Assembly (NCBI GenBank): GCA_016933575.1
Contig: JAFGAR010000064.1
Location: 116,902-180,901, forward strand
DNA from: Candidatus Thorarchaeota archaeon
Lineage (GTDB): Archaea; Asgardarchaeota; Thorarchaeia; Thorarchaeales; Thorarchaeaceae
DNA: 64,000 nucleotides
Direction of reading: 5' to 3'
Part shown: positions 34,446 through 46,900 of the stretch, piece by piece
Layout of the letters: every line of letters starts with the position of its first letter
How positions within the stretch are numbered: the stretch's first letter is position 1
Made by a program: the position numbers and the translations under genes
Notes under the pieces: generated by a model
Database searches by the model: none
Seen by the model: the letters and a program-made list of their open reading frames with translations, nothing else
What the model was told of the DNA's origin: nothing

Positions 34446-36083
34446 TTATGCTTCTATGTACAATAACCAATGACGCCAGTTGACTGTAATATCAAGGACT
34501 ACGCCCTTAATATGGAGACCAGTAACTGCTACAGTGTTACTTTGCCATAGAGGTACTACAGAACACTCCAGTGCCTGTAAGTCTTGTAGGTCTTCATAGG
34601 CTGCCTGTCGCAGGGGGTCGGTTGTAGCGCTGCGACCTGCTACCCATAGGTCATATTGGTCAATACCACCTTGTGGATATGTACTGTTGTAGCCTAGATT
34701 CAGCCAAGAGGCAAAAGGCAAGAATCCGTAGTTATCAGGATCGATAAAGTCTGGATACCATCCATAGAGGAAGACATCCATTGTTCCATCGTTCCTTGCG
34801 AGTCTGTAGCTTGGCCAATCAAGACCTGTAAGAGTGACATCAATGACTCCACTGTCTTCCCAGTCTTGTTGATAGACAAGTGCCTGTTGCTGACTCTGTG
34901 GATAGTGACCTGAGCTCTCATAATAGAGGTGTAGTGGTAATTTGTGCGTTGTGTTGTACCCAAATGGTGCCAGAAGTGCTACGACCTTCGTGTAGTTAGC
35001 ATCACCCCAGATATTGAATGCCTCTGTATGATAAGCCATTCCTTCAGGTATCATACTGTATAGTGGTTCAAATGTTCCAAGAAAGACTGACTCAACGACG
35101 TGTGTTCTGTTGATACCTGCAGTGACTGCTTGCCTCACTTCTGTTTCATTATATGGATAGATATTCTGTTGGAAACAGAGGTACTGAATCTGTGCACCAA
35201 TACCTTCCCAGACTTTGACATTTGTGTTTGTCTTGAAAGTATTGATCTGTTCTGCAGTCAGTTGTCTGTAAGCAACATCGATTTCACCTGATGTCATTGC
35301 TGATGCCAGTGCAGTATCACTAGCATACATCTTGATGATGATTTTATCCGTCTTTGGATATCCTGCCGCAGCATTCCAATAGTTTGGATTCTTCACCAGT
35401 GTGATATGGTCATCGCTTCCACCTATTCTAACCCATTCTTCAAGTAGATAGGGTCCTAGACCACAAGGAGTCTGACCCGCATCATCATATCCAACAAGTT
35501 CATCCATAGGTGCAACAGCCCTATCTACAATGTAAGAAGCTGCGCATGACATGAGTTGTAGGAATGGTGCAAATGCAATCTTCAAGTAGAACCGAACAAC
35601 GAACTCACTCATGACTGTGACGTTGTCAATAATTGCATCATATTCCATATTGAGTTGAGGGCCATCTCCCTCGAAGAGACCTACTCCTGTTAGATTACAA
35701 TTCCTATCAAATGAATATTTGACATCGGTAGCATTGAATTCTCGACCATCTGGGTAGGTCACATTTTGTCTCAAGGTGAAATCCCAAATCGTACCCCCTG
35801 CTGATGCCTCCCATTCGGTAGCCAATGCAGGTTGTATATCATCCGCCCCGGCCTCTGACCCGGGTTCTATTTCCACCAAGCCTGAACTCAGTGAAATTAT
35901 CATCTCCCATCCAAAGTAGTCATATGCCTGAGCCATATCTATGCTAGATTCAACAGAATCCGTAGTGCCGACTACAATGGTGGGCACACCTGGACCCGGT
36001 GGGAACATAACTAGATATACGCCGGCGGCGCCGACTACAATGATGGCGATGACAGCTATCGCGATAACTTGATTTCGCTCCAT
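34446..36083 (-). CDS. Extracellular solute-binding protein, family 5 (oligopeptide), N-terminally anchored (operon 2)
   Basis: 545 residues. One N-terminal hydrophobic helix (about 7-26, IAIAVIAIIVVGAAGVYLVM) acts as signal anchor or signal peptide; no lipobox Cys and no C-terminal helix are present, unlike the binding protein of operon 1. The family 5 fold is shown by LSSGLVEIEPGSEAGAD, FTLRQNVTYPDGREFNATDV and YRLARNDGTMDVFLYGWYPD. Substrates are probably peptides. GGAGG ten bases before the ATG and a TATA box at 36156-36164 support the start. The secreted protease gene lies upstream on the same strand. Confidence 0.92.
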   Translation of the reverse strand: MERNQVIAIAVIAIIVVGAAGVYLVMFPPGPGVPTIVVGTTDSVESSIDMAQAYDYFGWEMIISLSSGLVEIEPGSEAGADDIQPALATEWEASAGGTIWDFTLRQNVTYPDGREFNATDVKYSFDRNCNLTGVGLFEGDGPQLNMEYDAIIDNVTVMSEFVVRFYLKIAFAPFLQLMSCAASYIVDRAVAPMDELVGYDDAGQTPCGLGPYLLEEWVRIGGSDDHITLVKNPNYWNAAAGYPKTDKIIIKMYASDTALASAMTSGEIDVAYRQLTAEQINTFKTNTNVKVWEGIGAQIQYLCFQQNIYPYNETEVRQAVTAGINRTHVVESVFLGTFEPLYSMIPEGMAYHTEAFNIWGDANYTKVVALLAPFGYNTTHKLPLHLYYESSGHYPQSQQQALVYQQDWEDSGVIDVTLTGLDWPSYRLARNDGTMDVFLYGWYPDFIDPDNYGFLPFASWLNLGYNSTYPQGGIDQYDLWVAGRSATTDPLRQAAYEDLQDLQALECSVVPLWQSNTVAVTGLHIKGVVLDITVNWRHWLLYIEA

Positions 36084-36155
36084 CGTATATTTTCCTCCTC
36101 TCCGACCAAGCGAATTAGACGCTAGTGGAAGAGCACTCTAATAATACATTACCAG

Positions 36156-36164
36156 CTATATAAA
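36156..36164 (-). promoter_or_regulatory. TATA box of importer operon 2
   Basis: TTTATATAG on the minus strand, about 75 bases before the binding-protein ATG. It predicts a leader of about 50 nt and lies downstream of the protease terminator, so the operon should have its own promoter. Confidence 0.55.
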
Positions 36165-36223
36165 CTAGAACTTCTACGTGAATGATGCCATTGTTATCAG
36201 AACTATTGACTAGAAAAAAAAAA

Positions 36224-36247
36224 GACTATGGGTCATAACCCATAGTC
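36224..36247 (-). terminator. Terminator of the secreted protease gene
   Basis: A perfect 10-bp stem GACTATGGGT/ACCCATAGTC with a 4-base loop, followed in the minus direction by an unbroken run of ten Ts. It starts 24 bases after the stop. Confidence 0.85.
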
Positions 36248-36270
36248 AGCAGCTATCTCTACTATCTCAT

Positions 36271-37680
36271 TCACGCAAAGAAACTGTATGAACACTGATT
36301 ACAGACTTTTGGATTCTGTACATATGTACCAGTGGTTGGTAACTGCCCCTTGGCATAGAGGTATGCATTATATGCGGAATACCCCGATGAAACCGCGTTG
36401 AAGAAGTAGTTAGCAAACCTCTCTTCACCAGGTAGTGCACCTACAGACCAAGAGCTGTGAGACTCATCAGATGAAGATGCAGCAAAATAGCCTCCACCTA
36501 ACATGTCATCTGCCCAATCTCCCGAGTAGCAGGAGGAAATAACCAATCCCACCTTTGAACTATCTAAGGTGTCGCAGTATGACCTGAAAGTGTTTGAATA
36601 GACGACGCTATAACCACCTGTTCTAAAAGCTGTTAGAGAGTGCGAGCCATCGTTGTTTCCATGACCGAATAGGTAGAAGAACACAATATCGTCAGAGTCT
36701 TCGTACGAAGCAACTTGTTGAAAGTCACTGTAGAAGTTTGTTGTATCTCTAAATTCAAAGAATTTTGTGTAGCCTTCATTTTGTAACACTGTTTTGTATT
36801 CATTGATCACCGTTTGAGTGCCAGCATCACTAGCCCAGAAGAAAACACCGATCTTCTCAGCTTCGCCGCCACCTCCACCACCATAAGTGATGGTCACAGT
36901 GAGAGCATAGGAGCCAGAACCACTGTATGAACGGACCATGATGTACCATGTTCCTGCTCCGGGTGAACTGAAGGAAACCTCTTCACCACCACTGGTGTAT
37001 CCTCTCCAGTCATAGGTGGAAGTTGTAGGTGCTGCACCTAGTCTTCCGTAGAGATCAAAATCTGCGGAACCGCAAGTTAGGACTGAATACATGTTTGTAG
37101 CATCAGCTGCGACTTGGATTGTCCACATCTCTGTGGCACCGGTAGCAGATAATGAGCTCGTTGCTGTGACACCATTCTGTAGAACATTATCACCACCACC
37201 GCCACCACCACCTTCATACTCGATTTGGTCAATGGCAAAGCCCCAATCTGTCACCGAATAATCGGTGTCAAGTCTGACCTTGATTGTTTCACCATAGCTC
37301 CAAGCACTCCATCCACCAGATGAGTAGAGCCCAGACAGTTTGTGAAGTTGTGCATTGGCATAGTTATAGACATATACAAAATCATAGTTCCTCTCAGTAT
37401 CTATCTTGGTGAAATGGACTCTGATCTGAGTGGCACCTGACTTTGTTATGGTCCAGGTATAGTCGAAGTTATTGGTGTATGGATGAGCTGACTGAACAAC
37501 ATAGCTTTCTGTAGTGAACGCATCAATTCCAAACATAGTACTTTGTTCATTCCAAGTATCCAATGCTAGGTTCGTCGAACCTGTATCCATTGCAGATACC
37601 GGCATGACCCCAATGACTGAGACGGTCATTGCTAGCATTGATAATAGAATGAGTATAGAGAGTGTTCTCACTCGTTTCAT
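36271..37680 (-). CDS. Secreted clan CD (caspase/legumain/gingipain-like) cysteine peptidase with CUB-like and PPC domains
   Basis: 469 residues. A signal peptide (about 1-30) leads to a CUB-like beta domain (40-156), a poly-Gly linker, a bacterial-type pre-peptidase C-terminal (PPC) beta domain (165-266), a second poly-Gly linker and a catalytic domain (275-469). The catalytic dyad is His340 in FYLFGHGNNDG and Cys384 in VGLVISSCYSGDW, the HG and [DS]xCxSG motifs of clan CD after hydrophobic strands. ASSSDESH downstream is in the position of the specificity pocket. There is no membrane anchor, so the enzyme is released or bound through the CUB/PPC domains. The C-terminus VCNQCSYSFFA has a CxxC. 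Specificity (Asp, Asn, Arg or Lys) cannot be read. It lies between the giant surface protein and a peptide importer. Confidence 0.87.
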   Translation of the reverse strand: MKRVRTLSILILLSMLAMTVSVIGVMPVSAMDTGSTNLALDTWNEQSTMFGIDAFTTESYVVQSAHPYTNNFDYTWTITKSGATQIRVHFTKIDTERNYDFVYVYNYANAQLHKLSGLYSSGGWSAWSYGETIKVRLDTDYSVTDWGFAIDQIEYEGGGGGGGDNVLQNGVTATSSLSATGATEMWTIQVAADATNMYSVLTCGSADFDLYGRLGAAPTTSTYDWRGYTSGGEEVSFSSPGAGTWYIMVRSYSGSGSYALTVTITYGGGGGGEAEKIGVFFWASDAGTQTVINEYKTVLQNEGYTKFFEFRDTTNFYSDFQQVASYEDSDDIVFFYLFGHGNNDGSHSLTAFRTGGYSVVYSNTFRSYCDTLDSSKVGLVISSCYSGDWADDMLGGGYFAASSSDESHSSWSVGALPGEERFANYFFNAVSSGYSAYNAYLYAKGQLPTTGTYVQNPKVCNQCSYSFFA

Positions 37681-37742
37681 ATTTCTTTCCCCACACGAAC
37701 CAACTTTCCCTTGATTCGGTAGTGGTAAAAAAGTAAAAGCTA

Positions 37743-37754
37743 CATTTATATATT
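37743..37754 (-). promoter_or_regulatory. TATA box of the protease gene
   Basis: AATATATAAATG on the minus strand about 65 bases before the ATG, in a very AT-rich stretch (37735-37770). Predicted leader about 40 nt. Confidence 0.5.
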
Positions 37755-37890
37755 ATTATATTTTTTACCAGACCCCTCAGAAGATATGCTCGTGGGATTC
37801 TTGAACAAGCTGAACCATTTTCGGGCAAGTGATTGTGTCTTCTTCTCAAACATATGGACTACATACTAAATTCAGATACAGCTGGAATAT

Positions 37891-37921
37891 AGTAGAGGGG
37901 TACTATTGTTTCCCCTCTACT
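37891..37921 (-). terminator. Strong hairpin after the giant surface-protein gene
   Basis: A perfect 10-bp stem AGTAGAGGGG/CCCCTCTACT with an 11-base loop, 37 bases after the stop codon. There is no clear T-run, so it may work as an RNA-stability element as well as a terminator. Confidence 0.6.
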
Positions 37922-37928
37922 TCTGACC

Positions 37929-37960
37929 TAGGCTGGTTGAGTTTAGCAGCAACCAACCTA
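37929..37960 (-). terminator. Hairpin overlapping the stop codon of the giant gene
   Basis: An 11-bp stem with one mismatch (37929-37939 with 37950-37960); the right arm contains the TAG stop. With the next hairpin it makes a double stem-loop at the transcript end. Confidence 0.45.
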
Positions 37961-40900
37961 CATTCTAAGATGTTCCTTTATCTCCTTTCTACGCCAGAAG
38001 AGGACTCCTAGACCAATAATGGCTGGAACCACTGCTAGCAATGTTCCAGTTACTATTGTATAGAATCCAGCCAAGTTCGCAGTTGCTGGCAAAGGTAAGA
38101 GTGGAGGACTCACTGCACCATTTGTGATACAATAGATAATTGAGTCAGCAAACACCATGAGATCAAGAGGTCCTGTGTCATCGAAGTTACCAATCCTAAC
38201 ATATGATACTCCTGTCCCAGTATCATAGGCTGCTAGTACTGCGTTTGTTCCTGTGTTCACCACGACTACCTTATCATGAACAAGCATTGTCATGTCCATG
38301 ACTCCGTTGCCATCTATATCGTAGAATTGGATTTGTTTGGCCATCGAAGTCTGTGCAACATACGCCCAGACACCAGTAAGCGATGAACCCAAGTACACAC
38401 CTATTCCAACTTCGCGGAAGTTAACAGCGATCTCGTCATTACCTACCATGTCTAGATTGACTGTTGTAACACTATCGACAGTTGCACTCGATCCCGCAGC
38501 CCAAAGTATTCCCAACCATGGCTCCCAAGACCAGACTACACCATTACTGAATGCAGTAACGTAGTCATCTCTTCCTGCTCCATTATAGTTCCCTGTGTCT
38601 ATATCATTGATGAAGACTCCCGCTGAATATGTGAATGACCAGTTGTAGGTACCATCTCCTTCCCAGATCCAATGGCTTCCTGCATTCCCGCCTGATATAC
38701 CCACCACCGTGATATCGTCTCTTCCTCCTACAGGTCCCGCAAAGTCGCCTACGAGAGCTTCGGTAGGCCAGAGATTCGGAGCATCTACACTGGATGATGT
38801 GTAGAGATTTCCATTCCTGTCGTAGAACTCAATCCATGTGTAATTTGTATTGGTAGTCAAGACGAGGGCATATTCCATACCTGTAGATCCAAGGTTGAAA
38901 TCGCCTACAGCTATCAATCTAATCTCCGTTGAGTCATCTGGGGGAGCTTCATCAATTCCACTCAAGAGACTTCCATCCACACCATTGAGACCAAAGACCT
39001 TCGTAAGGCCGCCTTGTCGTGCGAGCAAAAGGAAGTCTCGTGTGCCATCGTTATTGAAGTCTGCAAAGCGCACATCTTCCACAACAAACGTGAGATTGAC
39101 TGACCATATCAAGGCTGGATATATAGGATCGAATAGTTGGACAATTCCATTTTCATTGCTCACCAAATACTCAGATACTGCATCGTTATCGTAGTCTTCT
39201 GTCCAGATACCTGTAACAGATGTTCCACTCACGGATTGATTCCAATAGAGTGACCAGTATTCGAAAGCAACCGGAGGTACAGGTACCCACGGTTTAATTG
39301 CTGTCACAGCGCGGACTTCTCCAGTTGAATCATCCGAACCAGCGAGATCGTCCACTCCATCACCATTGAAATCTCCCACAGCCATCTCATTGTACTCAAA
39401 GGATGACCAGTAGTCAAAGAAGACTGGCACACCTGTCAAGGCATCAATAGCCACGAGCCATCCATCGTCTGTAGCAATTCCCACTCCTAGTCGACCATCA
39501 ACGAAGTTTCCTAGCATTGCATCAAGGATGTCTTCCGTTTCTGGTTCATAGCTCCAGACACAACGACCTGAGGTCATCTCTTCATAGTAGACACCATTTT
39601 TGGTCACAAAGAGAGCTTCGTATTGAGAGTCATCATCGAAATCTTCGACCCATAACCAAAGCATATCATCCGGTGGAAGGAATGTTGAATTGTAGATGAT
39701 TGATTTGTTATAGGGATCCACAGCCCACAGATGCTCATCACCCGTGATGACATCGTCAATACCATCACCATTTAGATCTGCAACTGCAGGGATGACCAAA
39801 TCATTACCCATGTGGGTGTGTTGACTATAGAAGACGGTGCCATTATTCCCATAGAGGAATGACAATGAGCCATTGCTATGGCCAATGACCACGTCAAGAT
39901 GATCTCTGCCAGTGAAGTTGCCGACAGTTATCGAACCAACACCGACAGTCACATTCCAAATGACAGTTCCTGTCACCGATAGTGCAAGGACTTGATTAAA
40001 GATGTTCGTGACCACAACCTCAACATCAGATGTCCCTTGGATATCACCAATAGCAACAGCACCAACCCACGTTGAAGCAACTTGGACATGAGCACTGGTG
40101 ACTCCATCTACGCCCCGTATTATGGTCAGGTTACCATCCCAACGCATAACTGCGACGTATGGCGATCCTGCAGGAGTAAGATTTGCTACAACCAACCAGA
40201 ATGGAGCGCCTGTAAAGTCTATATTTGCCCATAGGGTCGTTCCATCATCATCGATTGCGCGAATTGTTCCTCCGGTCTCTCCTCTGATTATCTCATCCTT
40301 TCCATCACCATCAAGGTCAAAGACAACAATGCCATGAGAATGACCGAATGGCTCACCTACAGGATTGCCCAAATCAGTTGACCAGAGTACTTCACTGTAC
40401 ATCAGATCTATCTTGTCTGTCCCAGTATCCTCAATCTCAAATACAAAGACTTCTCCACGTTCACAGGAGACTGCTATCTCTTCGAATCCGTTACCATTTG
40501 AGTCATAGACACTGACTCCTGTGACATCATATGGGAATTTGTTCGATAGCCAAGCTTCCTCGTGTTCCATGATCTCTGCTCCTACATTGGAGTGTGTTAG
40601 TTCATAGACACCAACTCGATCATCAAAGCCTGCAATGACCTCACGTCTTGCATCACCATCAGTATCGCCTACATTGAGTTCCACTACACTTCTGATGTTG
40701 AAGTGAGTAAATCTCGAGGATGGGTTGATTCCATAGAGGAGATCTGCATTCTCATCATACTTCATGATATCATAGATGGATCCGTCTCGGATTGTTGCTG
40801 GTGAGAGCGGAGTACCAGGTCTTGAGAAGAAGTCGAAGGTGTGTGTTTGCATGAAACCACCGCCTCTCAAACCTACAACACTTGGACATAGAGCAATCGG

Positions 40901-43900
40901 AGCTATAGCCTTTATTGTCTGATTATACCAGTATTCCACCTGACCGCCACCCTTCTCAACACGTAGCATTGTTGGCGGAAATGTTGCTAATGGTTCATGT
41001 TGAACCCATTTCATGTATGAATTACTGTAGCTCATCTGGATCTGATCTTCCACGGGTGACTCTACAGATTCATAGACAACCATCAGACTTCTCTCTGGTG
41101 CGTCAAGAATACCAAGATCTGGATTGACCTCATTGTTGTAAGATGATGTTGCCTGATACATTGGACTATTGGTCCAGATGAAGGAGCTATTGGATATAGC
41201 TACAAAGATATCCAGGTCCGTCTTAGCGAGTGTGCCATTCCTTCCAGAAATGGCTAGTGCATATCCTCCACCCGGCATTGTACTTGAGGAGGGGATGTTG
41301 ATGATATCACAAGACTGGACATAGTAGCTATTAGAATTCTTGAATGGCACTGCGAATCCTGTTACTCCCCACGTACCCCATGCTGATGAAGTCCTGTAAT
41401 AAGCCCGATGAACTGTATCTAGCATGTAGACACAACCCAGTGAGGTTCCTATACTGTATATCGATGGATAGTTACGATGTAGAGAGCTAGATGAAATTCT
41501 TACCGGAGTAGACCATGCAGCTCCACCTGATGATTTTGTTATCCAGAAATCGTAGTAGGTAACAGCAGAAACTGATATACAGGATTTCCATGTCAAGTAT
41601 ATTGTACCATTATTGTGCAGGAAAAGTGATGGTTGAGCTTCGTAGATTACTGATCCTCCACCGTATCCAGGATAATCGCCTTGGACGACAAGACCGTAAA
41701 TGGACCATGTATCTGTTGGAGTATAATAGAGCTTGTAGTAGAGTCTATCAGCTTGACAGAATGCCATGATCATATCGTCGTTTAAATGACAGAAATATGA
41801 GATGTCATTATCACCCCTTGTACTCAAGGAGTATAGCTCAGTTCCCTGAAATCGTGTTGTTTCGAGTGGCACAATTGGATAGTTAGGTGATGAAGTCACA
41901 ATGTCTACTTTATTGTAGTCGTTATCAGTACCAGTCCACTCCCAGATGTCAAAGCCCTTGGTGTGACCAATGATGAGCTCCTGTTTGGAGTCATAGTCTT
42001 GGTCGTCTGTGACAATACTTGTTATTGCGTTCCACTTGGTGACCTCTGATGGGGCCGCCCAGACTCTTATGAAACTGGCACCTGTCCACTCATAGATGTT
42101 AAGGAAGCCATCCTGTCGCATCTGGGTTGTGTTGACTTTTCCTCCAATGATAACTTCACGGAATCCATCTTCATCAAGGTCCGCAAATGCCATTGTCTGA
42201 ATCCATGCTTTCTCAAACTGTTCCTGAGCGCCATTGCCGATGAGATAGAACCGTCCCTCAGGAGTACCGCTGTTCATGAAGTACTCATGGTCTGCAGTCC
42301 AAGTGTTGAAGGGTATGTTGTAGATAAAGAGGAACGGACCCACTGCAACAACCAGCTCATTCTGGTCATTGAGGTCTATATCGTGTCCTTCTCCAATCGC
42401 AGTCACCTCTGTGACATGTTCCCAATCATCAGCATCTACATACGGATTATCGCGTAAATCTAGTACAAAGGCGAGACGATAGGTATCATCAATTCCAGTA
42501 TCTTCAAACACATAAACCTGTAGACCTGCTGCTGCAACCAGCTCGCTTAGACCATCTCCATCAAGGTCACTTCCAGCAACAATGAGGGAGACATGGTCCC
42601 AGATCACACGACTAAAGTTCCCTGAGATCCCCTCCAGTTCTTCCCACATGTAAGGACTACTGTCACTCACTTCTGTGTGATTGATGTCAAAAGACCTCAG
42701 TGCACGTTTGTAGGTGTTGTTCAACATGTGCTCAAAGATGTAGATATTATTGTCATAGTCACCTACAATGACCTCTCCTTTTCCATCGCCATCCACATCA
42801 CCGGTCTTGACAGTGAGTGTCCAGTCTTCGAGGTCCGCCTCAGTATTCCACGACTCCATGATGTGATATCCGAAGTTGTTCCCACCTTCTGTCTGGATTG
42901 CAAACTCGTAACGGCTAACAGTGGGGTAGGTCGCAACAATATAGCTACTCGATTGAGTATACACTGGCCAGAAGATACCAAGATAGTTTGTATCCGTCTT
43001 AAATGCCATCATTGAATATTCTGTCTGCTGGAAAGTTGTCATCTCTGAGTTGAAGTCATACCACCAGTCTTGCATCAATCCCCAACCAAGCGGAGCCATC
43101 CTGATATTTGTATAATCATTGAACTTTAGATTGGTCTCTGGACGAGTGTTTGAGTACAATGCCTTCGTCTTTGTCCAGACCGGAAGGTCCATGGTGCCAT
43201 CGTTCAGGTAACAGGTTCCTCCCATCCTCGTATCATAGCTCAGAGTCAAGTCGAGGTCTCCGTCTTGGTCAATATCCCAGGTCTCTGGTTGACCCCAGTA
43301 GTCATTCATCGATTCTGCTGTGTTCAGATACTCGAAGAAGCCCTTGACCATTCTAAATCTTGGCCAGCCATCAGGAGCTAGTCCTAGGTTCTCGCAGTAA
43401 TAGAGGAATCCCGTTGACAGGATCATATCTAGGTCGAAATCTCCATCCCAATCCACAAACTCAATTCTTGGTACTGTCTTGGCATTTGCTAATGCCACAA
43501 CGATGTCCCCTGTGACATCAAGATCTGCCATCGTCGGATAATTCAGGGTTTCATAGGAATCTGTGATAGTTGCTCGCGGGAAGAAGAATATGTCTGCAGC
43601 TTGAGCGCCTGCTCCACCTCCATACAGGATATCCGTACTGATTGTGGGATCAAATACTCCTGCGACAGCAACAGTCTGACCTGAAATGAGATACGCAGTC
43701 TCAATAGTCATAACTACGCTAGGACCTATCTCGCTAACAACCTCAACCTCGATCGGGTTGAAGTAGCTACTCCTTGTTGGGTCATAATTAAGGTCTGGTC
43801 CATTTGGTACAAAGACACTCACGTCATTCTGGTCATCTACGACAAGGAACTCATGAGGATAGGTAGAACCCGATATTTGCCAGAATTCCATATCTGAGAT

Positions 43901-46900
43901 GGCCCAATGACGATAGACGCCACTGGTTGGATTTGCGACATATTCCACACCTCCCTGCAACCAGATTGGAATACGCGTTTCGGATCCTACGTAGACCATA
44001 TCCCAAACGTTTGTTCCAACTGTGAAGAAGTCATCCTGAGCAGAGTCCCACACTAGGTCGTATTCTTCACTTGCTCCATTGAAATCAAAGGCATAGAACT
44101 TGCCTACTACATCTGCGATGATCAACCTGTTGGGTTCATTTGGTGGCCCAAAGAGGTTGAATTCCTGTGGTAATGGACCAATAGCCACAGTGAGTGCTGT
44201 GGTAATCTGGTTATAGACCTGCATTAGTTTAATGGAATCTATCAAATAGAGCGCACCATTGAACACACTGATATTGAGATACCTGAACCAGTCCCATTGC
44301 CGATTTCCAAGGGCATCATCCACGTCGATATAGAGATAGTTCATGAATGTCAACATTCTAGCACTACTGATATCCTCAAAGTCCGTGGCTGACTGACCCA
44401 CCCCGATCTTGATGTTGTTCTTGCTTACAGGTGAAGCGAACCTGATTGCAATGTCCCATGCAGCACTTGCACTACCAGTACCTTCCTCATCCTTACCAAA
44501 GTCGATGACAGCAGTGGCATTGGGTGCCATATCAGCTCGGAAGTAGGAGTAGTGACCATCTGATGCATTGGCGAGACCTGTGTTGTATGGATAGCACTCT
44601 GCATCAGGGTCAAACAGACCAGCACCAATGTAGGTGTATGCAATAGGCTCTGGAATCTCAGTGCCATTCGACAAGAAGAAGGTGACATTGTTGGCACTCA
44701 CGATAGAGTCTGCCCAGAAGTCAAGTCTCCAAGGAGCCTCTTCCGCCGTCTGCCAAGCCTCCCACGGGCGGTATATCTTCTTGTAGTCATATCGCTGGAG
44801 TCCTTCATCCCAGTTCAGGACGAAGACACCCTGTCCCTGTGCAACAAGGGCAATCTCCTCTCCTGGAGTACCATCCAACTCACCAATCTCCATGTCCATA
44901 ATCGGGCGCCAGGTATAGTTCTGACTTGTCCAGACAAGCTTGTAGTGGTTATCGTTGATGAGTGGGAAGGGCTCTCCATTGATCATGATATGGACACCAT
45001 CATTTTCGAAGACATATACACGTCCCTCACGAGTGCCTGCAATAATCTCTGGAAGCCCGTTGAAGTTTGTATCACCATACGCGATTGTGTATATCTTTCC
45101 GTCAATGGTATCTCCAGATGTCCATACCTGTCGGAAGGATATCCAGTGTTCTTCAGCAAAGGGATAGCCTGAATGGTCATCATACTCAAAGCACCGGACT
45201 TTGCCATCCCAACCTCCCACTATAATGTCCTCTCGATAGTCCTTATCAGCATCATAGATCTTCACATCGAAGGCTCTGAAGCTATAGGGACTTGTCCAGA
45301 CATGGTCGAACATATTCTCAGTATTTGTCACCGGATCATAGATGTGCCGCTGCTCAAAGAGGTAGACAAAGCCATCTGCGCTTGCAGCCGCAACTTCGAG
45401 GAAGTCGTTCAGATCGGTATCGCCCCACGCAAGGGAAAGGACATCTGCACGAAGAATACTGTCCCCAGAGTCCCAGACCTTATCGAAGTTGCCTGTTTCG
45501 GTATTAAGCCTCCAGATGTGCACCTCGTTATCATAGAGGTATCCTCCACCTAAGGCAAGAAAGCCTGTCGGTTCATGATATGCGATGGCATGAATGGCTG
45601 CCTTCGTCTTCCATGGTTCGAAGATCGTCTTGTAGTTGTTCTCCTTGTTCTGCAAAACTAATCCGATATCCTCGTCCGAAGGTATTCCAGGTTCTGTGTC
45701 CTCGCCAAGTAGATTGAGGACGTCGTTCGGAAAGTTGTCAAGATCAATGTCCTGCAGACCATCTATGTCGAGCGTATTGTTCCTGTTTCCAAGGTCTGCA
45801 ATGACCGGTGCTGTTGGGATTGCGCTGAACAGGGTTACACCCATTATGAAGATAACAAGTAGTCCGAATAGGGCAGTCATCTTGCCCTTAGAACTTCCTC
45901 CCTTCGATGTCTTCTTCTTGGAGGCTGTCTTTGCTTTCTCTTCGCTGGCGGAAGACTTTGCTGGTTTTTCCTCAGTCTCTACAGCATCTCCCGGACTATC
46001 ATCGTCCTTCTTCTTCTTCACTTTCTTCTCGGTTCCCTCCGGAGGTTTCTTTGATGGTCTAATCTTGTAGTAGAGCTTGCTCCAGAAGCCACGTTTGTAG
46101 CCAACAAAGCCAACGATAAGGACGCTAGCCACCGCAGCGCCTGCAAGTCCCAAAAGCAACCACGGGAAGGGTGTGGTTCCTGGGTTGACTATGAACCATA
46201 TCACTGCGCCATGCACGACACCAGTAGCATTACGTGCATAGACCTCGAGAGTGATGTTACCGGTTGGCCACGAATGTCCACTGCTTGACCATAGTCCCGA
46301 AGCACTGTTGTACGTGAGGTACATGTCAGAGGACCAGTCAGTTCCATTGTTGTAGCGGAACCATACATCTTGGAAGGGTGTGAAGTTCGCAACCATCACC
46401 TGTGAGTCCTGGTAGACCTGTTCAGTAGCTGTGGGGAGCAGAATCCTCAGGGTCGACCGACCACGGGCTATTGCAAGTGCCAGCTCAAAATCATGTTCTG
46501 AGGTGAAGGTCAATGGGTCAAGGCCCAGAGCTATCTCAAGTCCATCCGAATACCCATCCTCATCAGTATCCATCTTGGCTGGGTCTGTGCCATAGATGTA
46601 GTATTCACTGCCATCAAGTAGACCGTCCAGGTCACTATCCGGATTCATGATTCCGCCGCCGAAGGTCCCCTGTAGTCCTATATTAAACTCGAGACCGTCG
46701 GGAAGTCCATCAAAATCAGTATCAAACTCGTAGGTGTCGGCTATACCATCGTTATCGCTGTCTTGGTCCATGGGATCACTGCCGTAGAAGTAGACCTCAG
46801 CTCCATCAGGCAGGAAATCATTGTCCGAGTCCGGGTCTAACGCATTGGTCTCATAGGTGGCAGACAGCACCGGACGTTCCGGCATCGGTAAGTCTGCGGT

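Noticed and set aside
45636..46070. Plus-strand open frame of 144 codons inside the giant gene
   Set aside because: It is antisense to the membrane hinge and lysine-rich loop; the Ser/Phe-rich product is what reverse-read Lys/Glu codons give. No ribosome-binding site.
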